Origin: Bombella saccharophila
GTDB lineage: Bacteria > Pseudomonadota > Alphaproteobacteria > Acetobacterales > Acetobacteraceae
NCBI RefSeq assembly: GCF_026385475.1
Contig: NZ_JANIDW010000001.1
Coordinates: forward strand, 62,001 to 126,000
Direction of reading: 5' to 3'
DNA length: 64,000 nucleotides
How positions within the stretch are numbered: position 1 is the first letter of the stretch; each line of letters begins with the position of its first letter. Positions 1 through 9,343 of the stretch are shown in pieces. Under the pieces are notes generated by a model, which searched no databases, was not told the origin of the DNA, and saw only the letters and a list, made by a program, of their open reading frames with translations. The position numbers and the translations under genes were made by a program.

Positions 1-1804
1 GACTGTTTTAAGCCATGATATGGAGAATGATCCGGCTCTGGTCTCGCTCATCGGTTGTTCTGCGGCGTTGACATTGTCGGGTATTCCCTTCTTTGGTCCG
101 GTTGGGGCGGCGCGCATTGGTCGTCTTGATGGCAAATTTGTTGTCAATCCGACCCTGAGCGAGGTGACTGATAGCAGTTTGGACCTCGTTGTAGCAGGGA
201 CGGCTGAAGGCGTGTTGATGGTTGAGTCTGAGGCGCAAGAGCTCTCCGAGGAGGAGATGCTTGAGGCCGTCATGCTGGGCCATACGGCCTTCCAACCTGT
301 GATTGATGCGATTATTGACCTTGCCGAGCATGCGGCACGCGCACCGTGGGATTTGCCGGAGATTTCCAAAGAGGAAGTGGCTCTGCGCAAGCGTGTTGAT
401 AAGGTGGGTAATAAGCTGATTGCCGAAGCCTATAAGGAGCGCAGCAAGCAAGCGCGGATGGAAAAGGTCGCTGCTGCGCGTGAGAAGATTGTTGCGACGC
501 TGGAGGAAGAGGGTTTTGACCCTGAGCTTGCCAAGCCGATGATTAAGGATTTGGAAGCGCAGGTGGTGCGTGGTGCCATCTTAAAGACCGGCATCCGTAT
601 TGATGGTCGCGATACAAAGACAGTGCGTCCTATCATGGCGGAAGTTGGTGTGCTGCCGCGCTCTCATGGGTCGGCTCTCTTTACCCGTGGGGAGACGCAG
701 GCTCTTGTTGTGGCGACCTTGGGCACAGGCCAGGATGAGCAGGTGATTGATGCGTTGGAGGGGGAATATCGCTCCCGCTTTATGCTGCATTACAACTTCC
801 CGCCTTTCTCCGTTGGGGAATGTGGTCGTATGGGTTCACCGGGGCGGCGCGAGATTGGCCATGGTAAGTTGGCATGGCGTGCGATTAATCCGCTTCTTCC
901 TTCTAAGGAGGAGTTCCCTTACACATTGCGTGTTGTCTCTGAGATTACAGAGAGTAACGGCTCTTCCTCTATGGCGACTGTGTGCGGGACCTCTCTCTCC
1001 CTGATGGATGCGGGTGTGCCGATGCCACGTCCTGTGGCAGGGATTGCGATGGGTCTGATTAAAGAAGAGCGCGGTCATGCTGTGCTGACGGACATTTTGG
1101 GTGATGAGGATCATCTTGGGGATATGGACTTCAAGGTGGCAGGGACATCTGAGGGTGTGACAGCCTTGCAGATGGACATCAAGATTACCTCCATCACGCC
1201 AGAGATTATGAAGGTTGCTTTGGAGCAGGCGCGGGAAGGGCGGTTGCATATCCTCGGTGAGATGAGCAAGGCTCTGGCTGAAGGCCGGACAGATGTTGCC
1301 GGTAATGCGCCGAAAATTACCACGATGACGGTGCCTGTGGCGAAGATTCGCGATGTAATCGGCTCGGGTGGAAAAGTTATTCGCGAGATTGTTGAATATT
1401 CCGGTGCGAAGGTCGATATCGGGGATGATGGCGTCATTAAGATCGCCGCTGCCAATGATGAACAGGCGCAAAAAGCCATTAGTCGGATTGAAGGCATCGT
1501 AGCAGAGCCGGAAATTGGCCGGATTTATGATGGTAAGGTCGTTAAAACGGCTGATTTTGGAGCGTTTGTTAATTTCCTTGGCCCTAAAGATGGTCTAGTT
1601 CATATCTCTGAGCTGGCCGAGGGCCGTGTGGGGCGGACGACAGATGTTGTCAAACAAGGTGATGTTGTTAAGGTCAAGGTGATTGGCTTTGATGATCGTG
1701 GTAAGGTGAAGCTTTCCATGCGTGTTGTGGACCAAGAGACTGGTGAGGATATTACCGAGACTGTCGGTGCTAAGCCGGGTCGTCCACGCCGTGATGCGGA
1801 GTAA
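1..1804 (+). CDS. pnp: Polyribonucleotide nucleotidyltransferase (PNPase), 5' end outside window
   Basis: Phosphorolytic 3'-to-5' exoribonuclease of the RNA degradation machinery. The reading frame is open from base 2 and enters mid-protein; about 600 of the usual ~710 residues are present, so roughly the first 115 are missing. Visible parts in order are the end of the first RNase PH-like domain, the helical middle domain, the second RNase PH-like domain (from about [14 protein letters not shown]), a KH domain with IGSGGKVI, and an S1 domain with FGAFVNF and GLVHISEL. The C-terminus is complete and ends shortly after the S1 domain. A stable hairpin follows the stop codon. The family assignment is essentially certain. 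rpsO commonly lies upstream of pnp, but that is outside the window. Confidence 0.97.
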   Translation, partial: TVLSHDMENDPALVSLIGCSAALTLSGIPFFGPVGAARIGRLDGKFVVNPTLSEVTDSSLDLVVAGTAEGVLMVESEAQELSEEEMLEAVMLGHTAFQPVIDAIIDLAEHAARAPWDLPEISKEEVALRKRVDKVGNKLIAEAYKERSKQARMEKVAAAREKIVATLEEEGFDPELAKPMIKDLEAQVVRGAILKTGIRIDGRDTKTVRPIMAEVGVLPRSHGSALFTRGETQALVVATLGTGQDEQVIDALEGEYRSRFMLHYNFPPFSVGECGRMGSPGRREIGHGKLAWRAINPLLPSKEEFPYTLRVVSEITESNGSSSMATVCGTSLSLMDAGVPMPRPVAGIAMGLIKEERGHAVLTDILGDEDHLGDMDFKVAGTSEGVTALQMDIKITSITPEIMKVALEQAREGRLHILGEMSKALAEGRTDVAGNAPKITTMTVPVAKIRDVIGSGGKVIREIVEYSGAKVDIGDDGVIKIAAANDEQAQKAISRIEGIVAEPEIGRIYDGKVVKTADFGAFVNFLGPKDGLVHISELAEGRVGRTTDVVKQGDVVKVKVIGFDDRGKVKLSMRVVDQETGEDITETVGAKPGRPRRDAE

Positions 1805-1813
1805 GTTGTGTGT

Positions 1814-1838
1814 GGAGGGGGACATGATGTCCCTCTCC
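1814..1838 (+). terminator. Hairpin downstream of pnp
   Basis: Eleven-pair stem (one G-U) with a three-base loop, starting ten bases after the pnp stop. The following bases are only moderately T-rich. It fits a terminator or a 3'-end stabilising hairpin for pnp mRNA. Confidence 0.6.
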
Positions 1839-1880
1839 GTAGGGTTGTTTGTGGTTGAGTAGTGGGGACGTCTGACCTCT

Positions 1881-3308
1881 ATGAAGTCGATCAATGCCGT
1901 CCGTTTTGGTGGTCAGGAAGTTTTACCCCTAATTGAAGGGGGTAAAGGTGTTTCTGTCTCCAATGGCGTCTCTGCCGGGCACTGGGCTGCGGCGGGGGGA
2001 GTCGGGACGATTTCCGCCGTTAATGCTGATAGTTACGATGAGCAAGGCCGTCCCATTCCACAGCTTTATCATGGCAAGACGCGCCGCGAACGGCAGGGCG
2101 AGTTGGTACGCTATGCTATTGAGGGTGGGATTGCCCAAGCAAAGATAGCGCACGATATTTCCGGCGGCCGTGGTCGTATCCATGCCAACTTCTTGTGGGA
2201 AATGGGCGCGGCAGAAGAGGTTATTACGGGGATTTTGGAAGGGGCACCGGGGCTGATTCATGGCCTGACATGCGGTGCGGGGATGCCCTATCGCCTCTCG
2301 GAGATTGCTGCGCGTTTTGGGGTGCCTTATTACCCGATTGTATCTTCCGGCCGGGCATTTAGTGCGCTTTGGAAACGCTCTTACGTCCGTTCAGCGGAGC
2401 TGCTCGGTGGGGTCGTGTATGAGGACCCGTGGCGGGCTGGGGGGCATAATGGCCTCTCCAATACTGAGAACCCTCTCGCCCCGGAGGAACCTTATCATCG
2501 TGTGGTTGCTCTACGGAAGGTCTTGAATGGCTTTGGCCTACAGCATGTGCCCATTATCATGGCAGGTGGTGTGTGGCATCTGGAGGAGTGGAATGATTGG
2601 CTTGATAACCCAGAGATTGGCTTGATCGCCTTCCAGTTTGGGACGCGCCCTCTTTTAACAAAAGAGAGCCCCATCCCAGAGGCATGGAAGCAGCTGCTCC
2701 TTACCCTAAAGGAAGGGGATGTCTATCTAAATCGCTTCTCGCCAACGGGTTTTTATTCCTCCGCGGTGACGAATAGTTTCCTTCGTGGTTTGCGGGAGCG
2801 GTCTGAGCGTCAGGTGGCATTTAAGAGTGCAGCAGAAGGCGTGTTTGATACACCTGTTTGTTTAGGTGGGCGGGGACGTGAGGTCTTTGTCCAAGCTGAG
2901 GATGTAGAGCGCATCGCACGGTGGAAAGAGGCTGGCTATACCCAGCCGATGCGTACACCCGATGACACGGTGGTGTTTGAGACATTAGAGACAGCGCGGC
3001 AGGTTTTGGCTGACCAGGCGGCCTGTATGGGGTGCCTCTCGCAATGTCGCTTCTCAAATTGGAGCCAGAAAGGCCCCGCCTTTAATACGGGGCAGCGGGC
3101 GGATCCGCGTTCTTTCTGTATTCAAAAGACCTTGCAGGAGATTTCCCACCTTCAGGATGTGCCTTTGGCAGAACAAAGGCAGATTGTGGACCATAATCTC
3201 GTTTTTGGTGGGACGAATGCGTGGCGTTTTGCGACAGACCCATTTTATGCCAATGGGCATATCCCGACAGTGAAGGAGCTGGTCGAGCGGATTATGACGG
3301 GCCGATAA
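1881..3308 (+). CDS. Nitronate monooxygenase-like flavin oxidoreductase with a C-terminal cysteine cluster
   Basis: 475-residue TIM-barrel protein of the 2-nitropropane dioxygenase/nitronate monooxygenase family, FMN-dependent by family. The N-terminal part has the Gly-rich KGVSVSNGVSAGHWAAAGG segment; FMN phosphate-binding loops are suggested by IIMAGGVWHLEEW and IAFQFGTRPLL. The protein is longer than typical ~350-residue family members. The extra C-terminal part carries Cys382, Cys385, Cys389 and Cys413 (CX2CX3CX23C), which could bind a metal or an Fe-S cluster (inference). The real substrate is not known; the family name covers many activities. It stands alone between pnp and the convergent pdxH. 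Confidence 0.85.
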   Translation: MKSINAVRFGGQEVLPLIEGGKGVSVSNGVSAGHWAAAGGVGTISAVNADSYDEQGRPIPQLYHGKTRRERQGELVRYAIEGGIAQAKIAHDISGGRGRIHANFLWEMGAAEEVITGILEGAPGLIHGLTCGAGMPYRLSEIAARFGVPYYPIVSSGRAFSALWKRSYVRSAELLGGVVYEDPWRAGGHNGLSNTENPLAPEEPYHRVVALRKVLNGFGLQHVPIIMAGGVWHLEEWNDWLDNPEIGLIAFQFGTRPLLTKESPIPEAWKQLLLTLKEGDVYLNRFSPTGFYSSAVTNSFLRGLRERSERQVAFKSAAEGVFDTPVCLGGRGREVFVQAEDVERIARWKEAGYTQPMRTPDDTVVFETLETARQVLADQAACMGCLSQCRFSNWSQKGPAFNTGQRADPRSFCIQKTLQEISHLQDVPLAEQRQIVDHNLVFGGTNAWRFATDPFYANGHIPTVKELVERIMTGR

Positions 3309-3337
3309 GAGCCCGCCATATCTTGTGAGGCCGTCTC

Positions 3338-3994
3338 TTAGGGGAAGAGGCGTTGGGTTGTCCAGTCTTTCCCATCTGGGCTGCGGGTAAAGAGAACGCG
3401 GTCATGTAAGCGGAAGGGTTTGTCCATCCAGAACTCAATAGTGGAGGGGCGGACGCGATAGCCATTCCAATAAGGGGGGCGGGGGATGCTCCCAATAGCG
3501 AAACGGGCGGCCTCTTTTGTCACCACCTGCCAGAGGGCTTTACGGCTCTCAATAGGGCGGGATTGCTGGCTAGCCCATGCGCCAATGCGGCTTGCACGCG
3601 GGCGGGATTGGAAATAGGCATCCGCCTCTGCTGCTGGTAAGAGTGAGACCGTCCCGCGGATGCGTACTTGCCGCCGCAGGGACTTCCAGTGGAAGAGCAG
3701 AGCAGCCTGCATATTATGGTCCAACTCGCGCCCTTTAGCGGATTCGCTATTGGTGTAAAAGACGAAGCCTTCATCATCAAAGCCTTTGAGCAATACCATA
3801 CGCGCATCGGGCAGGCCGGTGGCGTCAACCGTGGCGAGGGCCATGGCGTTGGGGTCGTTAGGTTCTTTTGCCTCGGCTAAGCTCATCCAATCCTGAAAGA
3901 GAAGAAAGGGATTTTCACCGGTGATAGTGTGACCATCCTCTTCAAAAGCGGTCTCAATTTCATGATGAGGGGGGGTGCCTGGGGCGTCCGTCAT
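3338..3994 (-). CDS. pdxH: Pyridoxamine 5'-phosphate oxidase
   Basis: FMN-dependent oxidase making pyridoxal 5'-phosphate from pyridoxine or pyridoxamine phosphate, in the last step of vitamin B6 synthesis and salvage. At 218 residues it has the usual family length. Motifs include [64 protein letters not shown], and the closing RLFP typical of PdxH C-termini. The reading frame could extend upstream to 4036, but the ATG at 3994 has an AAGGA sequence seven bases upstream and is preferred. The gene is convergent with the nitronate monooxygenase-like gene and divergent from the next gene. Confidence 0.95.
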   Translation of the reverse strand: MTDAPGTPPHHEIETAFEEDGHTITGENPFLLFQDWMSLAEAKEPNDPNAMALATVDATGLPDARMVLLKGFDDEGFVFYTNSESAKGRELDHNMQAALLFHWKSLRRQVRIRGTVSLLPAAEADAYFQSRPRASRIGAWASQQSRPIESRKALWQVVTKEAARFAIGSIPRPPYWNGYRVRPSTIEFWMDKPFRLHDRVLFTRSPDGKDWTTQRLFP

Positions 3995-4081
3995 GGGGGT
4001 ATCCTTGGCATAGTGGTAAGGGGATGAGATAATCATGAAAGCGCGACGCTTGGATGTCCAGCTTTATGGAGGGTGTGTGTG

Positions 4082-4774
4082 ATGGAGAGTTTTCGGTTTA
4101 TTTTCATGCTCACAAAGGATGACCGCACGGTAGAGCATGCTCTCACTGTGGTGGAGACGGCATTGCGTTTGGGGATAAAAGACATCGGCTTTAAAGATAT
4201 TGGTCTACCTATCCCCGCCTTGCAGCGTTTGGCAGAGGTTATTCGCTCTGCTGGGGCGCGTGTGTATTTGGAGGTTGTCTCCCCTGATCGTCAGCGCGAA
4301 TTGGACTCGGTGAAGGCGGGGTTAGCTTTAGGGGTGGATTGTCTGATGGGCGGGACGCATGTGCCTGATGTTCTGCCCCTGCTAGAGGGGCATAATGTCG
4401 CTTATTATCCCTTTGCGGGGCATGTGGTGGGGCATCCTAGCGTGTTGAAAGGCACACCGGAGGAGATTGCCCGTAATGCGGCTGAATGGGCGGCTCATCC
4501 CGCTGTGGCAGGGCTGGACCTGCTTGCTTATCGCAATGATGGGGATGTGCCAGAGGTCATCCGGGCGAGTTGTGCTGCGGTGGAAAAACCAGTGATTGTT
4601 GCAGGGTCCATCAGCACGCCAGAGCAAATTGAGGTGGTACGACGTGCTGGAGCAGCGGGGTTTACTGTGGGGACAGCGGCTTTTGAGGGCGTCTTCCCGG
4701 CCAAGAGTGCGCAGTTGGAGGACCAATTACGCGCCGTTATGGCCTGTTGTGAGACAGTAGCGGCATTAAAGTAA
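4082..4774 (+). CDS. TIM-barrel protein of unknown function
   Basis: 230-residue protein whose alternating strand/helix pattern fits a (beta/alpha)8 barrel. Near the C-terminus VIVAGSISTPEQIEVVRRAG followed by GFTVGTAAFEG looks like the phosphate-binding strands 7 and 8 of the HisA/TrpF-like barrels. Internal motifs include GIKDIGFKDIGLP, CLMGGTHVPDV and AYYPFAGHVVGHPS. I do not recognise a specific activity. The ATG at 4082 has GGAGGG eight bases upstream; the upstream in-frame GTG at 4073 overlaps that sequence and is less likely. It is divergent from pdxH, but a functional link to B6 metabolism is only a guess. Its 3' end overlaps the convergent DUF1489 gene by nine bases. Confidence 0.7.
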   Translation: MESFRFIFMLTKDDRTVEHALTVVETALRLGIKDIGFKDIGLPIPALQRLAEVIRSAGARVYLEVVSPDRQRELDSVKAGLALGVDCLMGGTHVPDVLPLLEGHNVAYYPFAGHVVGHPSVLKGTPEEIARNAAEWAAHPAVAGLDLLAYRNDGDVPEVIRASCAAVEKPVIVAGSISTPEQIEVVRRAGAAGFTVGTAAFEGVFPAKSAQLEDQLRAVMACCETVAALK

Positions 4775-5218
4775 TCCCAGCTCCGAGAGGCGGTTGCGTA
4801 AGGCGATGGGGAGGGAGCTGACCCCGTCATCTGCTACGCCTGTTGCAGTGTGATTGAGGTCAGGCGGGGCGTCCTCTGCTTTGAAGTAACGCCAGCCTTG
4901 GAAGGGGCGCATCGGGCGTGGTTGGGTGGGGATGACCTCATCAGAGACGAGGATGAGCGTGCCTTGGTGACCATCATCGCGCGTGTAGGTATCAAAGCCA
5001 ATAATGGGTTGTCGGCACATAATGAGGCCGTTTATGACGCGATAAATCGACCCTCTCGTTTGGAGAATCTCCTCTGCGCGTTTGGGCATAGTGCGGGTGC
5101 GGACATAAGCAATGCCGTTATGACGCTCTATAGCGACCCAGTCTTGCAGCATCTCCGGTGATGTGCAGCCGACAATCAATTTGATGAGATGGAGCGGCGT
5201 TGAAGCTTGGTTGGGCAT
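4766..5218 (-). CDS. DUF1489 family protein
   Basis: 150-residue conserved alphaproteobacterial protein of unknown function. The start LHLIKLIVGCTSPEMLQDW and the middle GSIYRVINGLIMCRQPIIGF match what I know of the DUF1489 family, whose length is about 140-150 residues. No signal peptide or membrane segment is visible. The start codon has no clear Shine-Dalgarno sequence and sits directly beside a six-base inverted repeat (5219-5236). It lies downstream of kup-hemW on the same strand after a 44-base gap, so it may be co-transcribed with them. The family call is good; the function is unknown. Confidence 0.85.
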   Translation of the reverse strand: MPNQASTPLHLIKLIVGCTSPEMLQDWVAIERHNGIAYVRTRTMPKRAEEILQTRGSIYRVINGLIMCRQPIIGFDTYTRDDGHQGTLILVSDEVIPTQPRPMRPFQGWRYFKAEDAPPDLNHTATGVADDGVSSLPIALRNRLSELGLL

Positions 5219-5262
5219 AGCTTTAAAGATAAAGCTGTGCTGCGTGTGTGTGAAGCCCTGTT

Positions 5263-6429
5263 TTAGAGGACGAGTTGGCTGAGCATGGCCTCTAGCAGGA
5301 GACGGCCTGATTCTGTAGCGCGGAGTGTATGTTCATCCTGCTGTAGATAGTCTTCCTCCAAGCAGGCTTGTAGAATTACAGGCTCGAGACAGTCTTGGAG
5401 GGGGAGGCCCGTACGCTGGGCGAAATGGGCTTTGTTAATACCCTCGCGGAGGCGTAAGCCCATGAGGAGAGCCTCTCGTGCTTTCATCTCCGGGGTGAGG
5501 GCTTCTTGTGTGCGTGTGCCATGGCCATAATGGGCAACACGCTCCGCCCATGGCTCTGGGGCGCGATGGCGGCGTGTTGCGTAGAGCTGGCCTTGGCGGG
5601 TAAGGCGGCTATGGGCACCGGGGCCAATACCGAGATAATCATCATAATGCCAATAGGTAAGGTTATGGCGGCTCTCGGCACCGGGGATAGCGTAGTTGGA
5701 GATTTCATAATCGCGTAAGCCATAGGTGGCGGCTTCATGACGCGTCATTTCATAGAGGCGGGCGGCGAGGTCATCTTCTGGGAGGGTAAGGGCACCGCGC
5801 CGATGACGGGCCTCAAACACCGTGCCGGGCTCGATGGTGAGTTGATACAGGGAGAGATGGTCCGCGGCGAGGGCGAGGGCTGTACGGAGCTCTGCTTGCC
5901 AGTGTGCTTCTGTTTGGCCGGGGCGGGCATAGATGAGGTCGAAAGAGAGGCGCGGGAATAAGCGACGTCCAAGCTCTAGCGCGGTAAGTGCTTGCTGTGC
6001 GGAATGTTGGCGGCCAAGCGTGGCGAGGTCTGCATCATGTAGGCTCTGCACGCCGAGGGAGAGGCGATTAACCCCGGCTTGGGCAAAAGCACGGAACTTA
6101 TCAGCCTCCACACTGGTGGGATTAGCCTCTAGCGTGACCTCTAGGTCATTCACGCTAGGGAAAAGCTGGCGCGCATCCTCAATAAGTTGATGAACAGCTT
6201 CTGGCTGCATAAGGGAGGGCGTTCCCCCGCCGAAGAAGATGGAGACAAGATGGCGGGGAGTATCCTGCGTTAAAAGAGCAGCCTCATAGCGTAATTCATC
6301 CCGCAGGGCTTGTGTAAAACGCTCCTGCGGGATGGTCTCCCGTACATGGGAGTTGAAGTCACAATACGGGCATTTAGAGAGGCAAAAAGGCCAATGAATA
6401 TAAAGGGCGAGGGGTAAGGGTGAGGTCAC
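5263..6429 (-). CDS. hemW: Heme chaperone HemW, radical SAM family
   Basis: 388-residue radical SAM protein. The cluster motif CLSKCPYCDF (CX3CX2C) near residue 16 binds the [4Fe-4S] cluster, and FFGGGTPSLM follows as in coproporphyrinogen oxidase-like proteins. HNLTYWHYDDYLGIGPGAHS carries the HNxxYW signature that separates HemW, a heme-trafficking protein, from HemN, the true oxygen-independent coproporphyrinogen oxidase. Translation appears to start at a GTG, two bases after the kup stop codon, so the genes are probably coupled in one transcript. Older annotations often call such genes hemN; the motif argues for HemW. Confidence 0.93.
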   Translation of the reverse strand: MTSPLPLALYIHWPFCLSKCPYCDFNSHVRETIPQERFTQALRDELRYEAALLTQDTPRHLVSIFFGGGTPSLMQPEAVHQLIEDARQLFPSVNDLEVTLEANPTSVEADKFRAFAQAGVNRLSLGVQSLHDADLATLGRQHSAQQALTALELGRRLFPRLSFDLIYARPGQTEAHWQAELRTALALAADHLSLYQLTIEPGTVFEARHRRGALTLPEDDLAARLYEMTRHEAATYGLRDYEISNYAIPGAESRHNLTYWHYDDYLGIGPGAHSRLTRQGQLYATRRHRAPEPWAERVAHYGHGTRTQEALTPEMKAREALLMGLRLREGINKAHFAQRTGLPLQDCLEPVILQACLEEDYLQQDEHTLRATESGRLLLEAMLSQLVL

Positions 6430-6431
6430 GC

Positions 6432-8399
6432 TTAAATCGCGACCCGCACCCCGAACTCCATAACGCGCTCTGGTGGAATACGGAAGAACTCCGAAATAGA
6501 GGTCGCGTTATTGAGCAGATAAAGGAAAATCCACATCCGCCAGAGCGACATCTTCGGCACTTTGGAGCGGAAGACGAGGTCATGAGAGGTGAAGTAAGAG
6601 GCCTGAATGGGGTCGAAGTCCATTTCAGTCATCTGGGCGAGGGTAACGGGGAGGTTGGGCATCTCCATAAACCCATAACGCAGGATAACACGGCGGATGC
6701 CCGGTGAGAGCTCCTTAACGGTCATGCGCTCGGCAGCTTCAACCTCTGGTTGGTCAAGTGTTTGGACCGTTACAAACAAGACCGTTTGATGAAGAACCTT
6801 GTTATGGCGCAGGTTATAAAGGAGGGCATCGGGGACCATCTCCGGGTCGGAGGTCAGAAAGACTGCAAGACCGGGCACGCGGATGGTACGGGATTGGGTA
6901 AGGCGTGTGATGAAGGAGCCCATCGGCACGGCGTCGCGTTTCTTTGTATTACGGATGAGCTGACGGCCCCGCTGCCATGTGGTCATGATGAGTGTGCTTC
7001 CCGCTGCGATGCTGAGCGGTACCCATCCGCCCTCTGGAATCTTCATCACATTGGCGGAGAAGAACACGCCATCAAGGAGGAAGAAGAAGCCGAATACAAC
7101 CCCTACAGCGTAGCTCTTCCATTGGAAAACGCGGTGGAACACGACCATAGAGAGCACGCAGGTGCAGAGGAAGGTCCCCGTCACGGCAATGCCGTAAGCT
7201 GAAGCCAGAGCCGCAGAAGAGCGGAAGGCGAGTACCAGTACAACAGAACCAAAAGCCAACATCCAGTTGAAGGAGGGCAAGTAGATTTGCGCTTCCTCAT
7301 GCGGGTTGGTGTGAATAATGCGTGTACGAGGTAAGTACCCTAGTTGAATGAGTTGCCGGCAGAGTGAGAAGCTACCCGAAATACCAGCCTGGCTAGCAAT
7401 AATGGTAGCGCATGTAGCCAGCAGCAGCATTGGGATTTGCATCCAATGTGGGGCGAGGTAGTAGAAGGGGTTCGCCAAGGTCGTGGGGTTATGGATAATC
7501 ATGGCCGCTTGCCCAAAGTAGTTGAGCGTCAAAGCGGGCAGCACGAGGAATATCCAGACATAACGAATAGGAGAGCGACCAAAATGCCCCATATCCGCAT
7601 AAAGGGCTTCTGCCCCCGTAACGGATAGTACAACAGAGCCGAGCGCAACGAAGGAAAGCTTCCCGTGGGTGACGATGAAGCGGATAGCCTCTAGGGGGGA
7701 GAGAGCGAGCATAATCCCTGGATGCAGCGTAATGGCGCGCGCGCCTAAGAGGGCGATGGTGACAAACCAAACCAACATAATCGGGCCAAAGGCACGCCCA
7801 ATTTTGCCAGTACCGAGGGCTTGGGCTGCAAATAAGCCCAATAGCACCATAATCGCGGCAGGGATGATGAAGGGCGACGCGTCGGGGACGGAGACTTCCA
7901 CCCCTTCCACAGCGGAGAGAACGGAGATAGCGGGTGTAATAATGCCATCACCAAAAAAGAGGCAGGCCCCAGCAATCCCAATTAAACCAAACACCCAGCG
8001 AAAATAGGTGGATTTGCAAACGCGTTGTGCCAAGGCCATGAGGGCAATAATACCACCCTCTTTATTATGGTCGGCCCGCATAACGAGCATAACGTATTTG
8101 ATAGTTACAATGAGCATTAAGGCCCAGAAGGTCAGGCTGGTAAGGCCGATAACCTCCCATGTTTGGGCGGGATGAGTTTCTGTCCCCACGGTGCGGATAG
8201 AGGATTGCAGAGCATAGAGCGGGCTGGTCCCGATATCACCATACACCACGCCCAACGCTGCGAGCATAGCCCCGAGCCCTTTGGGGCGCACATGCCCCCC
8301 CTCGGCTTGGGGAGGGATGGACGTAGGCTGGCCCGTGGAATCGGGATAGCGTGCATCGGCTGATGAATCCTTGAGGGATATGCCATCTTGTTCAGACAT
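6432..8399 (-). CDS. kup: Low-affinity potassium transporter Kup
   Basis: 655-residue inner-membrane K+ uptake permease (K+/H+ symport by family). The N-terminal soluble stretch of ~45 residues is followed by the hallmark ALGVVYGDIGTSPLYALQSS, then about twelve hydrophobic helices including FFGDGIITPAISVLSAVEG and ADMGHFGRSPIR. A cytoplasmic C-terminal domain (from about residue 480) ends near FFRIPPERVMEFGVRVAI, typical of Kup. The ATG has AGGA nine bases upstream. hemW follows after two bases. The 160 bases upstream, to yggS, contain the presumed promoter; no regulator is adjacent. Confidence 0.96.
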   Translation of the reverse strand: MSEQDGISLKDSSADARYPDSTGQPTSIPPQAEGGHVRPKGLGAMLAALGVVYGDIGTSPLYALQSSIRTVGTETHPAQTWEVIGLTSLTFWALMLIVTIKYVMLVMRADHNKEGGIIALMALAQRVCKSTYFRWVFGLIGIAGACLFFGDGIITPAISVLSAVEGVEVSVPDASPFIIPAAIMVLLGLFAAQALGTGKIGRAFGPIMLVWFVTIALLGARAITLHPGIMLALSPLEAIRFIVTHGKLSFVALGSVVLSVTGAEALYADMGHFGRSPIRYVWIFLVLPALTLNYFGQAAMIIHNPTTLANPFYYLAPHWMQIPMLLLATCATIIASQAGISGSFSLCRQLIQLGYLPRTRIIHTNPHEEAQIYLPSFNWMLAFGSVVLVLAFRSSAALASAYGIAVTGTFLCTCVLSMVVFHRVFQWKSYAVGVVFGFFFLLDGVFFSANVMKIPEGGWVPLSIAAGSTLIMTTWQRGRQLIRNTKKRDAVPMGSFITRLTQSRTIRVPGLAVFLTSDPEMVPDALLYNLRHNKVLHQTVLFVTVQTLDQPEVEAAERMTVKELSPGIRRVILRYGFMEMPNLPVTLAQMTEMDFDPIQASYFTSHDLVFRSKVPKMSLWRMWIFLYLLNNATSISEFFRIPPERVMEFGVRVAI

Positions 8400-8558
8400 G
8401 GAGAAATCATCCTGTTTGACTGATAGACACCCATCCCCCGCAGGAAGACAGGCAGTAACGCCCCGTCACATAGGGGCACTGACTATGATTCTGGCTTCAT
8501 GACAGTTTTTTTATGTAAAATGCAAGACGGAAAGGGCAAAAAACTCTCTTTTATGTCG

Positions 8559-9242
8559 TTATGGGCTGGCGGGACGGTCTCCAAAAATGGCGGTGCCAAC
8601 ACGGATGATTGTAGCCCCTTCAGCAATGGCGACGTCAAAATCAGCCGACATTCCCATAGAGAGTGCTGGTAGGCCATGGCGGCGATTGAGGCGAGCAAGC
8701 TTTTGGAAGAAAGGCCGTGGGTCCGCATGGAGAGGCGGGATGGCCATCAACCCTTTAACGTGGCTTCCAAAACGTGAGAGAGCATCTTCGATAAATCGGT
8801 CAGCCTCTAAGGGGCTAATGCCGGATTTTTGTGGCTCATCGCCAATATTGACCTGAACAAAAAGCTCCGGTAGGCGACCCGTTTTTTGGGCCGCTTTTTC
8901 CAGCGCGGTGCTGAGGGAGGGGCGATCTAGGCTTTCAATCACATCGGCGAGAGCGCAGGCTTCAACGGCTTTATTTGTTTGTAAGCTGCCGATGAGATGG
9001 AGCTTAAGCTCCGGCCATTCCTCTCGTAAAGCGGGGAACTTTGCGGCTGCTTCTTGGACGCGATTCTCACCAAAAATGCGTTGCCCTGCTTTGAGAGCTT
9101 CCCGCACGGCCTCTTGGGGATGGAACTTGCTGACAGCAACAAGCTGAACCTCATCAGCTTGCCTATGCGCGTTATGGCAGGCCGTGGCCATCTGGTTGCG
9201 AATCTCGGTGAGGGCTTGGGCGATGGAGTGATTCTGCGTCAT
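8559..9242 (-). CDS. YggS/PLPBP family pyridoxal phosphate-binding protein
   Basis: 227-residue PLP homeostasis protein, cytoplasmic, with a single alanine racemase-like TIM barrel and no racemase activity by family. QLVAVSKFHPQEAVREAL contains the PLP-binding lysine in VAVSKF; FGENRVQEAAAKF, LKLHLIGSLQTNKA, LFVQVNIGDEPQKSG and SMGMSADFDVAIAEGATIIR are family blocks, the last with RVGTAIFG near the C-terminus. It is divergent from rsmB with a spacer of about 100 bases. Confidence 0.95.
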   Translation of the reverse strand: MTQNHSIAQALTEIRNQMATACHNAHRQADEVQLVAVSKFHPQEAVREALKAGQRIFGENRVQEAAAKFPALREEWPELKLHLIGSLQTNKAVEACALADVIESLDRPSLSTALEKAAQKTGRLPELFVQVNIGDEPQKSGISPLEADRFIEDALSRFGSHVKGLMAIPPLHADPRPFFQKLARLNRRHGLPALSMGMSADFDVAIAEGATIIRVGTAIFGDRPASP

Positions 9243-9343
9243 GGGGGGATTGCACTCTCTTTATGGGGAGGGGTCAAGAGCTTCTTGAGGTCGCTATAAA
9301 AACCCTCTTGACTTTTCTATATGTAACTCCCGAAAACGGGCGC

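Noticed and set aside
836-1471. Long antisense frame across pnp
   Set aside because: It is the reverse-frame shadow of a highly conserved gene; no signature or ribosome binding site.
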